Made by a program: the position numbers and the translations under genes. 64,000 nucleotides of DNA, taken from NCBI RefSeq assembly GCF_964656455.1, contig NC_135717.1, positions 8,337,033 to 8,401,032 on the forward strand. The letters run 5' to 3'. The notes below the pieces were generated by a model that was not told the origin of the DNA, ran no database searches, and worked only from the letters and a program-made list of their open reading frames with translations. This stretch comes from Halichoerus grypus (lineage: Eukaryota > Chordata > Mammalia > Carnivora > Phocidae). Positions 29,030 to 40,440 of the stretch are shown one piece after another (position 1 is the stretch's first letter; each line of letters opens with the position of its first letter).

Positions 29030-29150
29030 AGAAAGGCTGCATTATTCCTGCTGTGCAGATGGCTATCAAGCTCACAAGTCGGCCCAAGGTCAAACAACTA
29101 AAAGGCAGTAGGGAAGAATTTGAGCCTCTTTGCTCTGCTGGCCACACTCG
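29030..29150 (-). repeat. MIR SINE fragment, antisense
   Basis: Cattattcctgctgtgcaga, then cggcccaaggtcaaacaact and agtagggaagaatttgagcc follow the reverse complement of MIR. Another short antisense MIR-like stretch is at about 28020-28120. Confidence 0.5.
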
Positions 29151-30440
29151 TTTGCTTCTCCAGACCACAATTTCCCCAATTTCACCTCCAGTACCTCCAT
29201 CCTACCTGGGGCCCCCGGCACTTGATTTAAGGAAAGAAATCTCCATCCTACCTGTTCCCTGTTGCTTTGAGAGCAACAGTGTTAGAACGCTAGAGAAATG
29301 GCAAGAAGCCCCCCAAAGCTGCATCCCGACACTTATCCCAGGAGGCTTTGGATGGTCTCGGTAGCCACAGCAGAATGAATTATGCAATCTCATAACCTGA
29401 TTGTCAGCCGCAGCTGCCCCATGCCCCTGCCCAGAGTTGACTGCAGCCTGAGTGACAGTCACGGGCTGTTTCTGATCACACGGAGGGTCAGACGCTGGCA
29501 AGTGACCGGCTGCTTGGAGCTGCCCTGTTGGTTTGGTACAGGTGCTAAGCCTTGTGCAGCCTGGAGACCACTTCGTTGGTCAGCTGGCCACAGATTAACC
29601 TAAAGGAGGATTGTATTTCAGTCATTGAAACCAAGTCAGCTAAACAGTGGGGCACGAAGGGAAATTTTCTTCCCATTTGGGATTGACAAGTGGAGCCGTA
29701 ACTGAAATTGATTTTGTTACTTGTTGTATCATTTAAACTTAAATAGAATGGTCAGAAAAATAAACCAATTGTGGTTAATTTCTGAGCAGGCAGAGGTGAT
29801 GTTCTGGCCATTTCACTGTCTGAACACGATTTCATTTCCAATAAGAATAAAAGCCACTATTTCCGGAAGGTTTGGCCTAGGGGTTAAGCGCCACAGCCGT
29901 CTCTCTGCTCAGGCCCGTGATTTGACTGGGGAGGGATGGGTCTGCTCTGGAGCGACCCGTTTGATCAGAGGCTTGGAAGGGAGCCAAGTGGCTTCACCCC
30001 TGCCCTCCATTCCTGCCAGAGCAGAGATAGCTCAGCGTGGGTAGAACATGAAAGATAGGTCTGGTCATACGCAAGAGGGTTGTCCAGAAGACCTTTCCCC
30101 AGAGAACACTCTCTCCTCCTCCCGGCTCGCCCTCCCCGGCAGTGTCTGCCGAGTCCCGATTTGTCCCCAGCTCCGTGTCAGGCACGGGGAGACGCTGGGA
30201 GCCAGGCCCACTGGCCCTGGTCGGGGGAGCTCACCGTCCAGTGGACAAAACGAAGCCTAACTCTGGATCTTGACATACGTTTTTCTTCAAGGAGATTGTT
30301 GTCCCCTTCTTCCAAGGCTATGAAAAGTAACAAGAAACTTAAATCTGCAAAAGCAACTTACAGACTCTTTCCTTAGAAGTTATGTGTACAGTTAGGCAAA
30401 ATACCCCTACCCCCTCTGCTCTTTAAAATACCAGCCCACG

Positions 30441-30652
30441 CGCCTCGGTGGCTCCGTCGGTTGAGCATCTGCCTTCTGCTCAGGTATTGATCTCAGGGTC
30501 TTGGGGTCGAGCTCCGTGTCCGTGTCCGGCTCCCCACTCGGCAGGGATTCTGCTTCTCCCTCTGCCCTTCTCCCGACTTGTGTGCGCTCTCTCTCTCTCT
30601 CTCAAAAAATAAATAAGTAAGTAAAATCTTTTTCGAAAAATAAAAATAAAAT
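30441..30652 (+). mobile_element. CAN-SINE with perfect 16-bp target duplication
   Basis: The head is cgcctcggtggctccgtcgg, with a CT-rich region and an A-rich tail with TAAG units. The direct repeat aaaataccagcccacg occurs at 30425-30440 and 30653-30668, an exact match. The body is more diverged than in the young copies. Confidence 0.95.
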
Positions 30653-31578
30653 AAAATACCAGCCCACGAATGGCTGCCTGTCAAGTGCAGGGCGGACTTC
30701 CGGTAGCACGCAGATGTCGTTACTGTGCATATTTCGTCAGCCAGTATTTAGCGTGCCCCTTCTATGTTCTCTGAGCTTACAGCGGTGAAGAAATAAGCGA
30801 TCAATATATGAAGAAGTTACTTGGAGGCCAGAATAAGTGCAATAAAAATAAAATGAGTGGACAGAGGGGAGCAGGGCTGCTGGGAGGCCTTTCAGGGCTG
30901 AGCCATGGATGGTGACCACAGCCACCTGTGGGGGCCTCAGCAGAGAGGACAGCCGTGTGGACAAGCAGAGTTCCCAGGAACAGGACTGAAGAAACCACGA
31001 GAACATTAGCTGATTGAGCCACAGGAGGAAATTTACACGGGATGCATGTTACTAATATGTTTAAAAAACACCCGCCAGAAGCAGAATAGACCCGAGCACA
31101 GTGGCTCCGATGGGGAAGCGGTGCTTTTCTTAGGCTTCTTTGTTTGGAAGACTTGATGGCCTGAAATCTGGAAAAGGAGCTGAGGTGTTTATTATGGGAA
31201 GCTGTAATCAGCTGTTGATCCTCTGCTCCCTGCAGGGCCTGGGCCCCTGAGGGGATCAGGGGGTTCTGGCCCAAAAGACACTTTGGGCCCTCCTGGGAGG
31301 GAGCGAGCCCAAAAGAAGCTCCTGGAATCCACGGGACCAACCAAAGCCAACTGGTGGCCGGCGGACTAGATTTGACCATAAACCGCCAGGGGAATGCAGT
31401 GGAGGGAAGGGCTAGTCCATGCGCTGACTGGGCCCTCCCAAAGAGGTGGTGGCCTGGGGCACTGCGGGCGGGGTGGGGGGGGTGTGGGTGTAGACATCGC
31501 AGGGCTCACAGGCCCAGCGGCGGCATGCAAACTGCACAGAGGGAATATGGGCTTGGGTGTCTTGAGAGCAATACCGTC

Positions 31579-31695
31579 GGAGAGCCTGGCTGGCTCAGTT
31601 GGTAGAGCACACAACCCTTGATCTTGGGGTCATGAGTTCGAACCCCATGTTAGGTGTAGAGATTACTTGAAAATAAAATCTTAAAAAAAAAAAAA
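31579..31695 (+). mobile_element. Short CAN-SINE, closest to its tRNA ancestor
   Basis: It reads tggctcagttggtagagc (A-box region) and gagttcgaaccccatg (B-box region) followed by gtagagattacttgaaaata and poly-A. Flanks agcaataccgtc and agcaatatcatc are a diverged target duplication. Despite the tRNA-like promoter boxes it is a retroposon, not a tRNA gene: no acceptor stem pairs and an A-tail follows. Confidence 0.9.
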
Positions 31696-32774
31696 AGCAA
31701 TATCATCAAATTTGTAACAGCTCACTTTGTCTACAGAGAGAAGAAAATGCCTTTCAAAGTGTTTCTTATGACTTCACCTGGCAAAGATAAGACAAAAGAA
31801 CTTGAAAGCCAATCTCCTATATAAGTATTTATGAAAAAAAATACTAAATAAAATATCAGCACACAGAATTCGGGAGCACATTAACCACAACCAAACAGGG
31901 GCAAATAACTGTTGGTATAATTTACCGTTTTAGTTGAGTCAGAGGAGAAAAACCTTTTAATTTGCTCCATAAATGCTTTTTTTTTTTAAAAGGTACTTAA
32001 TGAAATCAATATCCCTCTTTTATTAAAAAGTCTTAATAAAATAGGAACAGTTGGATATTTCATTAACAAAATAAAAGCACATATATTTAAAGTCCAAAAT
32101 GAGCAACATGCTTAATGGTGGAATGTTCGATGCATTGCCCTGGAAGTCAGCCTCCAGGCAGGGAGCCCCACTGTCACTTCGCTTTGTGATGTGCTTCTGG
32201 AAGCACTGGTCACTGCCATCGTCCCAGAGAAAGAACTGAGAGAGAGAACAAGGCAGGAGGAGCCGGCCCTGTCATGGGCACACGAGGGCACGGGACACCC
32301 TAAAGCCCAAGAGAACAACCAAAAAGCTGTTATAAAATCGAACAGGCACCTACCACCCTGTGATTCTTTCCTCTGTGATCTAGAAGGTCGTTCCTCCCTC
32401 AGCCCCGCTGTTCTCTGCCCTGCAAACTCCTCTTTATCCTCCGGGCTGTAGACCAGATGTCCCCTCATGCGTGAGACTGTCCCTCCTCCTGTCTGCAAAG
32501 GGGACATTGTCCGTCTGTCCCTTGGAGGGCTGTCGCTGTACCACATTATACCAAAATCACTTGGGTCTCTTCATGACCCTGCATCCCGCAAGGAAGAGGC
32601 AGTAACAGGGTCCCACTGGCTGCATATTTCTGAGCTCCGAGGACGGGCAGGGTATGTCCCACGTACTAGTGATAAGGCAGATGCCACCATGCACTGCTGA
32701 CTCAGCACCGGGGACCTTTGTGTCTCTCTCAGCCAGGGCGTGGTAGGTGCCCAGGAGGCGTTATTGAATGGAGA

Positions 32775-32800
32775 CCCCCCCCCCACACACACACACACCC
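32775..32800. repeat. C-run with (CA)n microsatellite
   Basis: Ten Cs followed by about seven AC units and CCC. Confidence 0.85.
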
Positions 32801-33466
32801 AAGTTTGTGGCCCGCACCCGTTGGAGCGAGCTGGTGCCAGTGCTGGAGGAGGGCGCAGTGCCACCTGCACTGGGTACAGCCTTTCCTCTTGGTGACATTG
32901 CGTTCCTGTGCTCTGCCAATGCGGGGGCAGGGAGCTACCTTTCCAGAGAAATCCTCCCCCTCCCCTCCTCCGCCCGGTCCCCCTCCCGATTTAGGGGATT
33001 CCAGACCATAGCCAAGAAATCTCCCTCAGCGCCTGGCCCTCTGGCCACCACCTCTTTTTCCTTTTCCTACCTTCTGTTTCTGAACCCAGTCCAGTGAGCC
33101 CCGCTTCTGCGTCTCCTCTGCACCCCTCCCCTGCCGCAGTGCTAAGAGAGCCTGGCCTGGGGTGTAAGATGTCAGGAAAGTGACCGCCTTCCCGACGGTA
33201 GAGGCCATCAAATGCAGCCTCCAGGGTGGAGGGGGGAAGTCACTTTATTAAACATCCTAGAGCTTTTTTTAATTTTTAAATTTTATTTTTAATTTTTAAA
33301 GCAGGGAGAATTAATCTTTTGACGTTTCTTCTCTTGGTGCCCAAGAACTTTCGTGTTGAGACTATTGGCTTTTCACTTGGGTCCAAGAAGACACACTGAC
33401 CCGAAGGGCGCCCTGGAGGCTTTTCCAGCTGCCCTGTGGATGTCCTTTGTTTTCACAGCTCCTGAT

Positions 33467-33602
33467 GTGGCTGTGATTCTTTGGAATTGAAATACTCACC
33501 AGCCTTGCCCTGCTGCCATCCCTTAAGCATTCAGGTGGCTGTGATTCTTTGGAATTGAAATACTCACCAGCCTTGCCCTGCTGCCATCCCTTAAGCGTTC
33601 AG
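33467..33602. repeat. 68-bp tandem duplication, two copies
   Basis: Copy 1 is 33467-33534 and copy 2 is 33535-33602. Each starts gtggctgtgattctttgg and ends ttaagc-A/G-ttcag. They differ at one base only (A at 33529, G at 33597), so the event is recent. Neither copy looks like a known repeat. Confidence 0.97.
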
Positions 33603-35640
33603 GAGGCTAGTGTGGACGTAAATACAGAGTCTCCAGCGTGGATATCATTTCCCTTCCGTCACTGACAGTGTCCTTTTAAGTTCCTCATAAAAGCTGTGTG
33701 CTAGGGCAGAGAATACCCTGAAATGATCTGTAGGGAACTGATTAAAGGAACTACAGATTCTAGGCCAAGCAGAAATGACCCGCTATTTGAAGCGGGAGCA
33801 GAGCAAAATGCAGTGCAGGTTAACAGATCAGCGAAAGCTGTTTTGTCAAGCTCGTAAAAAGGTGAGGGAACCAAATTTTTATAATAAATAGTTTCACTGA
33901 GCAAACAATATGTGTAGTTATTACAGACTTTGGAAAAGAAATGATTTTAGGCTAATGTCAGGCTCCAGATCCTAATGTAGATAGTGGGGCCCTCAAAATG
34001 AAAAGAATGTAAAACCTCTGGACTATTGTTGACACGCGTGCTATGAAAGCACACGCAATGTCGTTCATTACTCACTTCTCGGAGAACATTTCTAGTGGTA
34101 TTAACCTCTGGGCATTTTTGTATTTCTTACTGAGGGCAGTGTGTCTGGTAGGATTCATTTTGTGGGGGGCTGGGGGCAGCAGTTTGGAGGGGAGTGGATT
34201 TACAGACTCAGTGGCAGACGTGTGCTCAAGACTACACCCTCACAGGCTTTCGAGAGCCTGCCATCTTGGTCCTTGTCTACAAATACCAGTGGCCGTGCAC
34301 CCCTGATCACACATAAATAGCCAGCGAATTGTATCTTCTTTGATGCCCCTTGGAAAAGCCAATCATGAGCCTACAGACTTTTAAAATAAGAATCTGAACC
34401 TTTCCTCGCCCCCGGCATCCCTGGTTCCTTCCACTGTCTCCTCCGGTGGTTTCTGGTCCATTCTGTGAATGGGAACTGCAGCCCCTCTGGGCCCTGTCTT
34501 CGTCAGGATGCCTGATATTGAATAGCCCCCGCTCCTTAACAGCAGAGCTCGGTGTTGTGATTATCATTTGAAAGCTTTGGAAATCTGAGAGTTGCTCCCG
34601 GAATGAAAAGGTAAGTGCAGTAGTTGTTAGCAGGTTCAATATTTTGGTCAGTTTAGCGGTTGCCTAGTAACTGAAGTGAAACTGACCAGAAGATGGAAAA
34701 ACTTGAAATTCATTTCCAGGGATTGCCCCAGACTGCCAAGAAGGCACCTTCCTGTTTTAATGTCACTAATTTTTTTTTGTAAGTCCCTTGAAATCCTTTG
34801 GAGATGATGCACTGTTTTCTGGATGTTAGGTGTACTGATGAATATCCACAACCATTCACTGTCTGAGAAGAAATCCCAAGAGTCTGCATTTGCGAGGAGG
34901 CTCTCGAGACCACCCACATCCCCTAAACCAGGCAGGATGTGGGTGCCACTTCCCAGCCCCTATGGGTGCCAGCCTTGCCCATCCCTGCCTCTAGATGAAG
35001 CCAGGACCCTGGGAAACCCTCTGTTCCCTACAGCGTGTGTTTGACCCTGAACTGGCCCCTTGGTCACTGGCAGCAGCCAGGCAAAAAGTGAGGAATGGCT
35101 GAAAATAGGCAAGGGTGGGCCAGTGGACCCCCAGGTAGCCACAGATCCATCCCTTATCTCCAAACCCCCAGGACTGGGGAATTGTACCCAGGGAGACCTG
35201 CCGGCTCCTCGAGCAGCCTCTCTCTGAGAATTAAAGCCCTGGCCAGAGTCTTCTCCTGGTGGAGGGGAGTTATCAGTGAGGACTCTGAGGGCCTGGAGTC
35301 CTCCCCCTTCCTGTCCTCCCTACACGCAGCAAAAATGCCTTGAACACCTGCTCTGCACCTTTCTGCTCCAATTCCTCTTGAGAGACACAGAGCAGAACCT
35401 GCCTCTCTGTCCTCCCTCCACCTACGCTGCCAGAAAGGGTAGCTGGTACTCCAGGGGGAAATCGGCCCCAGAGGGGAACACCCCTCTGGAAGACAGACCC
35501 CAAGCCCAACAGTGTCTGTGATCCGAAGCAAAACAGATGGACCACAGGTACAAAACAAGCATGGAAAATACTCCAGCAGACAAGGAAGACGTGACCAAGG
35601 CAGAGCAGAAACAAGGAGTCATTAAAAAACAAATGAAGAA

Positions 35641-35836
35641 GTGCCTGGGTGGCTCAGTGGTTAAGCCTCTGCCTTCGGCTCAGGTCATGATCCCAGGGTC
35701 CTGGGATCGAGCCCCACATCGGGCTCCCTGCTCCATGGGAAGCCTGCTTCTCCCTCTCCCACTCCCCCTGTGTGTGTTCCCTCTCTCGCTGTGTCTCTCT
35801 CTGTCAAATAAAAAAATCTTTTAAAAAAGTAAAAAT
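35641..35836 (+). mobile_element. CAN-SINE, arctoid form
   Basis: Head gtgcctgggtggctcagtgg, body gatcccagggtcctgggatc, a CTCCCTGCTCCATGGGAAGC segment and a CT-rich tail. Partly matching A-rich flanks (aaaaaacaaatgaag and aaaaaacgactgaag) suggest a target duplication. Confidence 0.92.
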
Positions 35837-38402
35837 AAAAAACGACTGAAGTATGAAGAACAGAATCACCAAACTAAGGAACAAAAGAGAAAAGTTAAGT
35901 TACAGGATGGGTGCAGCTACATAAATCTGGGTCAAACTGAAGAACCAGCCAGAAGGCAGCAGGAAAGGCTAAAGAAACAGCAGGTGCAAAGCAAAGGTTG
36001 AGTGTTGTAGAGGGACTGAAGGAGATGGGGGCTCACAGAGGACCCCACAGGAGAATTAGCGGGAAACCCTCCCCGCCAGAGGCTCGGGATCTCGGCTCCT
36101 TCCATCCAGGCCATTGCCCTGCAGACCGCTGGGTTGTGTAGCGGCCTGCAGATCTGGTTCCAGGCCCCCGGCCGCGATGCCTTTCCCGCCCTCTCCTCTC
36201 CCACAAATACGCGACACCAGCAAATGCAGGAGCCACGTCTATATGGGCCTGTCCTGTAGTACCCGACCAGGGCCGGGACACTGGCAGGTGTTGGGAAGCG
36301 GTCATGGGATGAGCGAGGGAGTGAGTGAGCTCTGCCGGTAGCCGGGGAAGTCAGCCGAGTAGATCTGGATTTTGTAAATACGCGATGAATAACCATCTGA
36401 TTAAAGTTCCAAACTGTGCTTAATGGGATTTGCCTTGGGAAAAGTCCGTTAACTTTTTCTTTCACCTTGAACCCAGCGAAGTTCGCACTTCGTTGAGGAC
36501 ACTCCGTACCGACCGTCAGGCGTCCTTTTCTGTCGTGTTTAAGCCCCTTCACACTTCCATTTATTTCTTTGCCCTTTGGAGTCAGCAGACTCCCTTCTAT
36601 GGTACTGAGGCTTTTCCAAGAGGTCTTGAGGTTTCTGGCTGAGATGTTTCCTAATGTCAGCCCCCCACCCCCACCCCCGGCACCCAGCACTTCACTGCAG
36701 GGGCCCAGGTTGGGTGGCTGGGTCTTCCAGAGACAACTGCCTTCTTTACAAAATTGCCCTAAAAATAGCTTCATTTCACTTAAGCCATTTTAGAAATTGT
36801 TTCGGATTTTGTTCAGACCCAGCTCAAAGCAGGATACTATTTCAAACAGGTATAATGAGCATCGAGCCCTATCACAAGGCCTCTGTTACCCGGTTCAGGC
36901 TGCTGGGAGTTGATACGGCTGCCTCATTGGGAAGAGCCTCGGGGCCAGAGGGGGCGCAGGATGCAGCAAAGAACAAAAACAGACCAGCCAGGGCCCAAGT
37001 CCAGTTTGGCCAACTCTTGATATTAAGGGTGGGGTGGTGGTGAGAGCCAGACAAGCAGGTTTCAGGGACAGAAGAACCCGCTCAGAGTTGGGCCCGTGTA
37101 GGTGCCCCGAACTGTCCCAGGGAGTAGACTGGCCCACCGCTGGCAGGACAGGCCGCACCCAGGACCCCGGCCTCTAGCCCGATGCCAAGCCCTGCTCAAG
37201 CTCCAGGGCTGAGGGTGAAGGAGACACACAGCCAGGCCTTCAGAAAGCTCCCAGTGTACGGGGACCTCAGCTCTAACCTGTCAACTCAAACCTGTGGCGG
37301 TGGGGGAGGGACTGCGCTACTCCCTGAGATGGAGCAGTTAGGAGGGTTTGGGGAGTGCTGGGGGTGGGGGCAGAAGTAGGAGATGAGGGTCCGGAGTGGA
37401 GGGCAAGTCAGGGAGACAGCACCGTCCGAGGCTCTTTATAGGCCCACAAGTGGGGGGAGCTGTGGGAGCACAGGGCCCTGGGGCTGAGGGGGTGGGCCAA
37501 GGCGCGTGGTGGGCGGAGCCTCATGGAAGGGCCTGGTGTAGAGCACCGAGCAGGGGACAGGGGCCTCCTGGGTCCACCTGGAGTATGGAATCGGGGGGCC
37601 CTGCAGGAGCGGGCCCTGAACCCGGGCAAGGATCTGTGGCTGTAACATTGTGCTCCCTCTTTGCCACGGGCCTACTGAGTCAGCCTTGGCCTCCTGACAG
37701 GGGCCATGGGGAGCGGTCCCGCAGAAGATGGGGCCGTGTTTGCCCAGGTAGCCTGTTCTAACCTACCACAGACTTTTGGAATTAGGCCTTTATTAGAACT
37801 CAGCGTTCTTCTCTCTCTCATGATGTTGCATGTTGGGATCTCATATTTGCCTTCAGGTGACTCAAAGGAGTACTTTAAAAACAGAAAAAAGGAAAAAAAG
37901 ACCCTAACAGCTCCCTGTGCATGAGCCGGTGAGGTGATGACCATGAACTCGGGTGGTTAATAGAGCAGACTGCAGAGTCCCCCAGCCTCCATTCCTATCG
38001 TCCCACGTCCCTCTCCTCCACCTTCTTGTGGTTCGTTTCCATCCTGGCAAACTTTTGTTCATCCTTCAAAACCCAGTTCACACATCACCTCCTTTGAAGC
38101 CTTCCCAGATTCCCTCCTCCGAGGAGAATTTCTCTCTCCCTCCTGTTTTTTGGGGGCACTCTTCAGTCTCCAGGTAGGACACATCGTATTTTATCTTTTG
38201 ATGGCTCTGTCTCCCCAGTGAAATTGGGCAGGGCGGCCGATCCCACAACACAAGCGCACCTCCTCCCGATGGGCAGCCGAGTCCCCTCACAGGTCCACGC
38301 GGCCCCTCTCTCCACCAGTGCCCAGGACTCTGCCAGGCCTGTGTGGCTATGGATCATTGTGCTGAGCTGGAAACCATGGTCACCCCGAGCCCGCCCACTG
38401 CC

Positions 38403-38411
38403 AACTAACGG

Positions 38412-38442
<31 letters not shown>

Positions 38443-38452
38443 ACCTTCCTAG
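38403..38452 (+). promoter_or_regulatory. CUX1: 3' splice region of exon D: branch-point-like site plus (CT)n polypyrimidine tract
   Basis: The sequence aactaac (branch A at 38408) fits the mammalian branch consensus well. It is followed by a (CT)n microsatellite with one TTT break at 38412-38442 and then accttcctag. The distance from branch A to AG is 44 nt, within the usual range. The microsatellite therefore is the polypyrimidine tract of a 49-nt exon. Confidence 0.75.
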
Positions 38453-38501
38453 GGCCGACGAAATTGAAATGATCATGACGGACCTTGAAAGAGCAAACCA
38501 G
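38453..38501 (+). CDS. CUX1: CUX1 internal coding exon D, 49-nt small exon
   Basis: This 49-nt exon has an accttcctag acceptor and a gtagga donor. The first G completes the Lys codon opened in exon C, 31 kb upstream, and 16 codons follow: ADEIEMIMTDLERANQ. It ends on a codon boundary (phase 0). The peptide is an exact continuation of the CUX1 coiled coil. The exon is very short and follows a 31-kb intron, so its recognition probably depends on a strong 3' splice site. Upstream there is a branch-point-like aactaac with its A at 38408, 44 nt before the AG, then an almost pure (CT)n tract at 38412-38442. Loss of this exon would shift the frame. I am sure of the identity because the phase, the peptide and both splice sites agree. 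Confidence 0.95.
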
Positions 38502-38990
38502 GTAGGATGTTTCATGGCCTCAGGCTTAAAATCCCAACAGCGTAGCTGTTTATGTCATCTTGCTAGATGCTTCTAAGTTCGAAAGCCAGTTATTCTCGTA
38601 TTTTTTACGTATGATTGTCAATGTCGACGCTTTTTCCAGTGTCATGAGAAGTATGTGGAAGGTCCCTTGGCGAGTCTTTGGTGTGGCCCCAGTGTCCCAG
38701 ACTCCCTTGGTGACTGCAGAGTGGCTGTTGGTTTTTCTTTTCCTTAATCCATTTCTTAAATAACCGGTTCTGCTCCGACGGCAGCCGTTACGCTCGAGTC
38801 TGGACCAGTGAGTCATACCGTAGGGAAGTCTTCATCTCTGCCTTCAAATGCTTTGAAGCCACTTGCTCAACTGACAGCCCTCTCCTGGCTGATACTTAGG
38901 TGGCACAGATGCCTTGGGGAATGTACTTGGCACTGTGTCTGGCACAAAATACCGCACAGAACGGGGTGGCTCCAAATACTCAGCTGCCTG

Positions 38991-39120
38991 GGGCCCTGGG
39001 TGGCTCAGTCGGTTAAGTGTCCAACTCTTGATCTCAGCTCAGGTCCTGATCTCGGGGTCGTGAGTTCAGGCCCCGCGTCAGGCTCCACACTCGGCATTGG
39101 GCCTCCTAAAATAAATAAAT
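38991..39120 (+). mobile_element. Truncated CAN-SINE
   Basis: Ggccctgggtggctcagtcg at the left, then gtcgtgagttcaggccccgc, ending in ctcctaaaataaataaat. The CT-rich region is missing, so the 3' half is internally shortened. Confidence 0.85.
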
Positions 39121-39414
39121 ACCCCCCAGAACCCCTGACTTATTCCCCAAGGACTCCACCGAACAGGAAAACATTGCGCTTTAGCAAATGGTGTTGCTGC
39201 TTTGGAAAGAAAGAGTCTCCCCGTTTATTTCCTTTATTTATGGGGAGAAACACCCAAAGCTGTGATCGAGCTCTCAGCCTCAGAAGGCCCCAGGCTGTGG
39301 CCACGGGCACAGGAAAGCTTAGTGGTTTCCCTCAGGTAGAATCATGTGTATCCATGGTCCTGCAGTAGTAAGAAGGGCTGACAGCTCTTGAGTAACTTGA
39401 GCCTGGCTCTGTTC

Positions 39415-39560
39415 TGAGCTCTTGCCATGCACTGAGCCACCGAACCCTCCCTGCAACCCACTCAGGTCGCTGCTGGTAGGATTCCCCATTTTACAGACAA
39501 GGACACTGAGGTCAGTGCTGGTCAGGGGCAGAGCTGGGATCGGAGCCTGTGCTCCTCACC
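39415..39560 (-). repeat. MIR SINE fragment, antisense
   Basis: Ccccattttacagacaagga, cactgaggtcagtgctggtc and aggggcagagctgggatcgg are the reverse complement of MIR, well kept. Confidence 0.65.
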
Positions 39561-40084
39561 GCCACCCTCAGAACCAGGGACACAGAACACAGGTCACTTT
39601 GCCTTTCTTTCAGACCCTCTCAGCTCCCAAACATACCCGTCCACACAGCTCCTCGCTGCCAAGCACTACTCCTTCACCCCACAAAAGTGCTTAAGCATTT
39701 ATTTACCTTTATTTGCTTAAACGAATTTACTTTGGCCCCTTTACTCTTACTCGGCACTGCTCAACTTTGCAGAGACCTTAACTCAGAAGAAGGTACTAGA
39801 AAGAGTTCACCTTCTCTGTCAGACGGTTGCCCTTTGGGCATCCCAGATTTGTTCCGTGGCCAATCTCGAACGTGCCTCTCCCTTTGATGGTGCTTTGGGG
39901 TAAGCTCCAGGTTGTGCAACAGAGAGCCGCGGTCTGGGAAAATCAAATGGACTGTCTCGTGCTGTCTCCGAGGCAGTCCCCAGGTACTGAAGAAGTTTGG
40001 CCAACTTGGCGTACTTCTCAAAGTGCCGAAGGCCACTTGGCTGGATCTCAGTCCTGGGAGACACCAGGCAGGGCTGTGGAGAAA

Positions 40085-40180
40085 GGGACCACCTCTTGGT
40101 TCAGGTCCCAACTCTGTGTTTGCTGGTTGTGTGGCCTCGGACTCTTAACTGCTTACAGTTCTTTAAAAAAGAAAAGAAAA
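40085..40180 (+). repeat. MIR SINE fragment
   Basis: Aggtcccaactctgtgtttg, then ctggttgtgtggcctcggac and cttaactgc follow MIR in sense orientation. Confidence 0.6.
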
Positions 40181-40199
40181 AAGATGAACTTTTGCAAAC

Positions 40200-40440
40200 A
40201 CGCTAAGGGAGAGAGGAGTCAAAGTCATAGAGAAGGTGGAATCCTGGTTGGCAGGGGCTGGGTGAGGGGGTACTGGTTAGTGGGTATAGAGCTTCAGCTT
40301 TGCAAGATGAAAAAGTTGGGGAGATCGGTTGAACGACCACGTGAATGCACTTAACACTGCTGAAACGTACACTTGAAAATTGGTTAAGATGGTGTATTTT
40401 CTATGTATTTTGCCATGATTAAAATGTTTTAACTTTTTTT
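40200..40440 (+). repeat. L1M-type 3' end
   Basis: Ggttggcaggggctgggtga, agcttcagctttgcaagatg, cgtacacttgaaaattggtt and ttttgccatgattaaaatg follow the 3' end of old L1 elements in sense orientation. Confidence 0.6.

Noticed and set aside
31590..31660. Possible tRNA gene
   Set aside because: The A and B boxes belong to a short CAN-SINE with an A-rich tail and target duplication; no acceptor stem pairing.
35932..36774. 280-codon open frame on the minus strand, longest in the window
   Set aside because: Composition is typical of translated GC-rich non-coding DNA (many Ser, Pro, Arg, Gly), there is no recognisable domain, and it lies in a CUX1 intron. No promoter or splice logic was seen.
38808..39368. 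186-codon open frame on the plus strand
   Set aside because: It runs through a truncated CAN-SINE and unique intron sequence; the peptide has SINE-derived words (WVAQSVKCPTLDLSSG).
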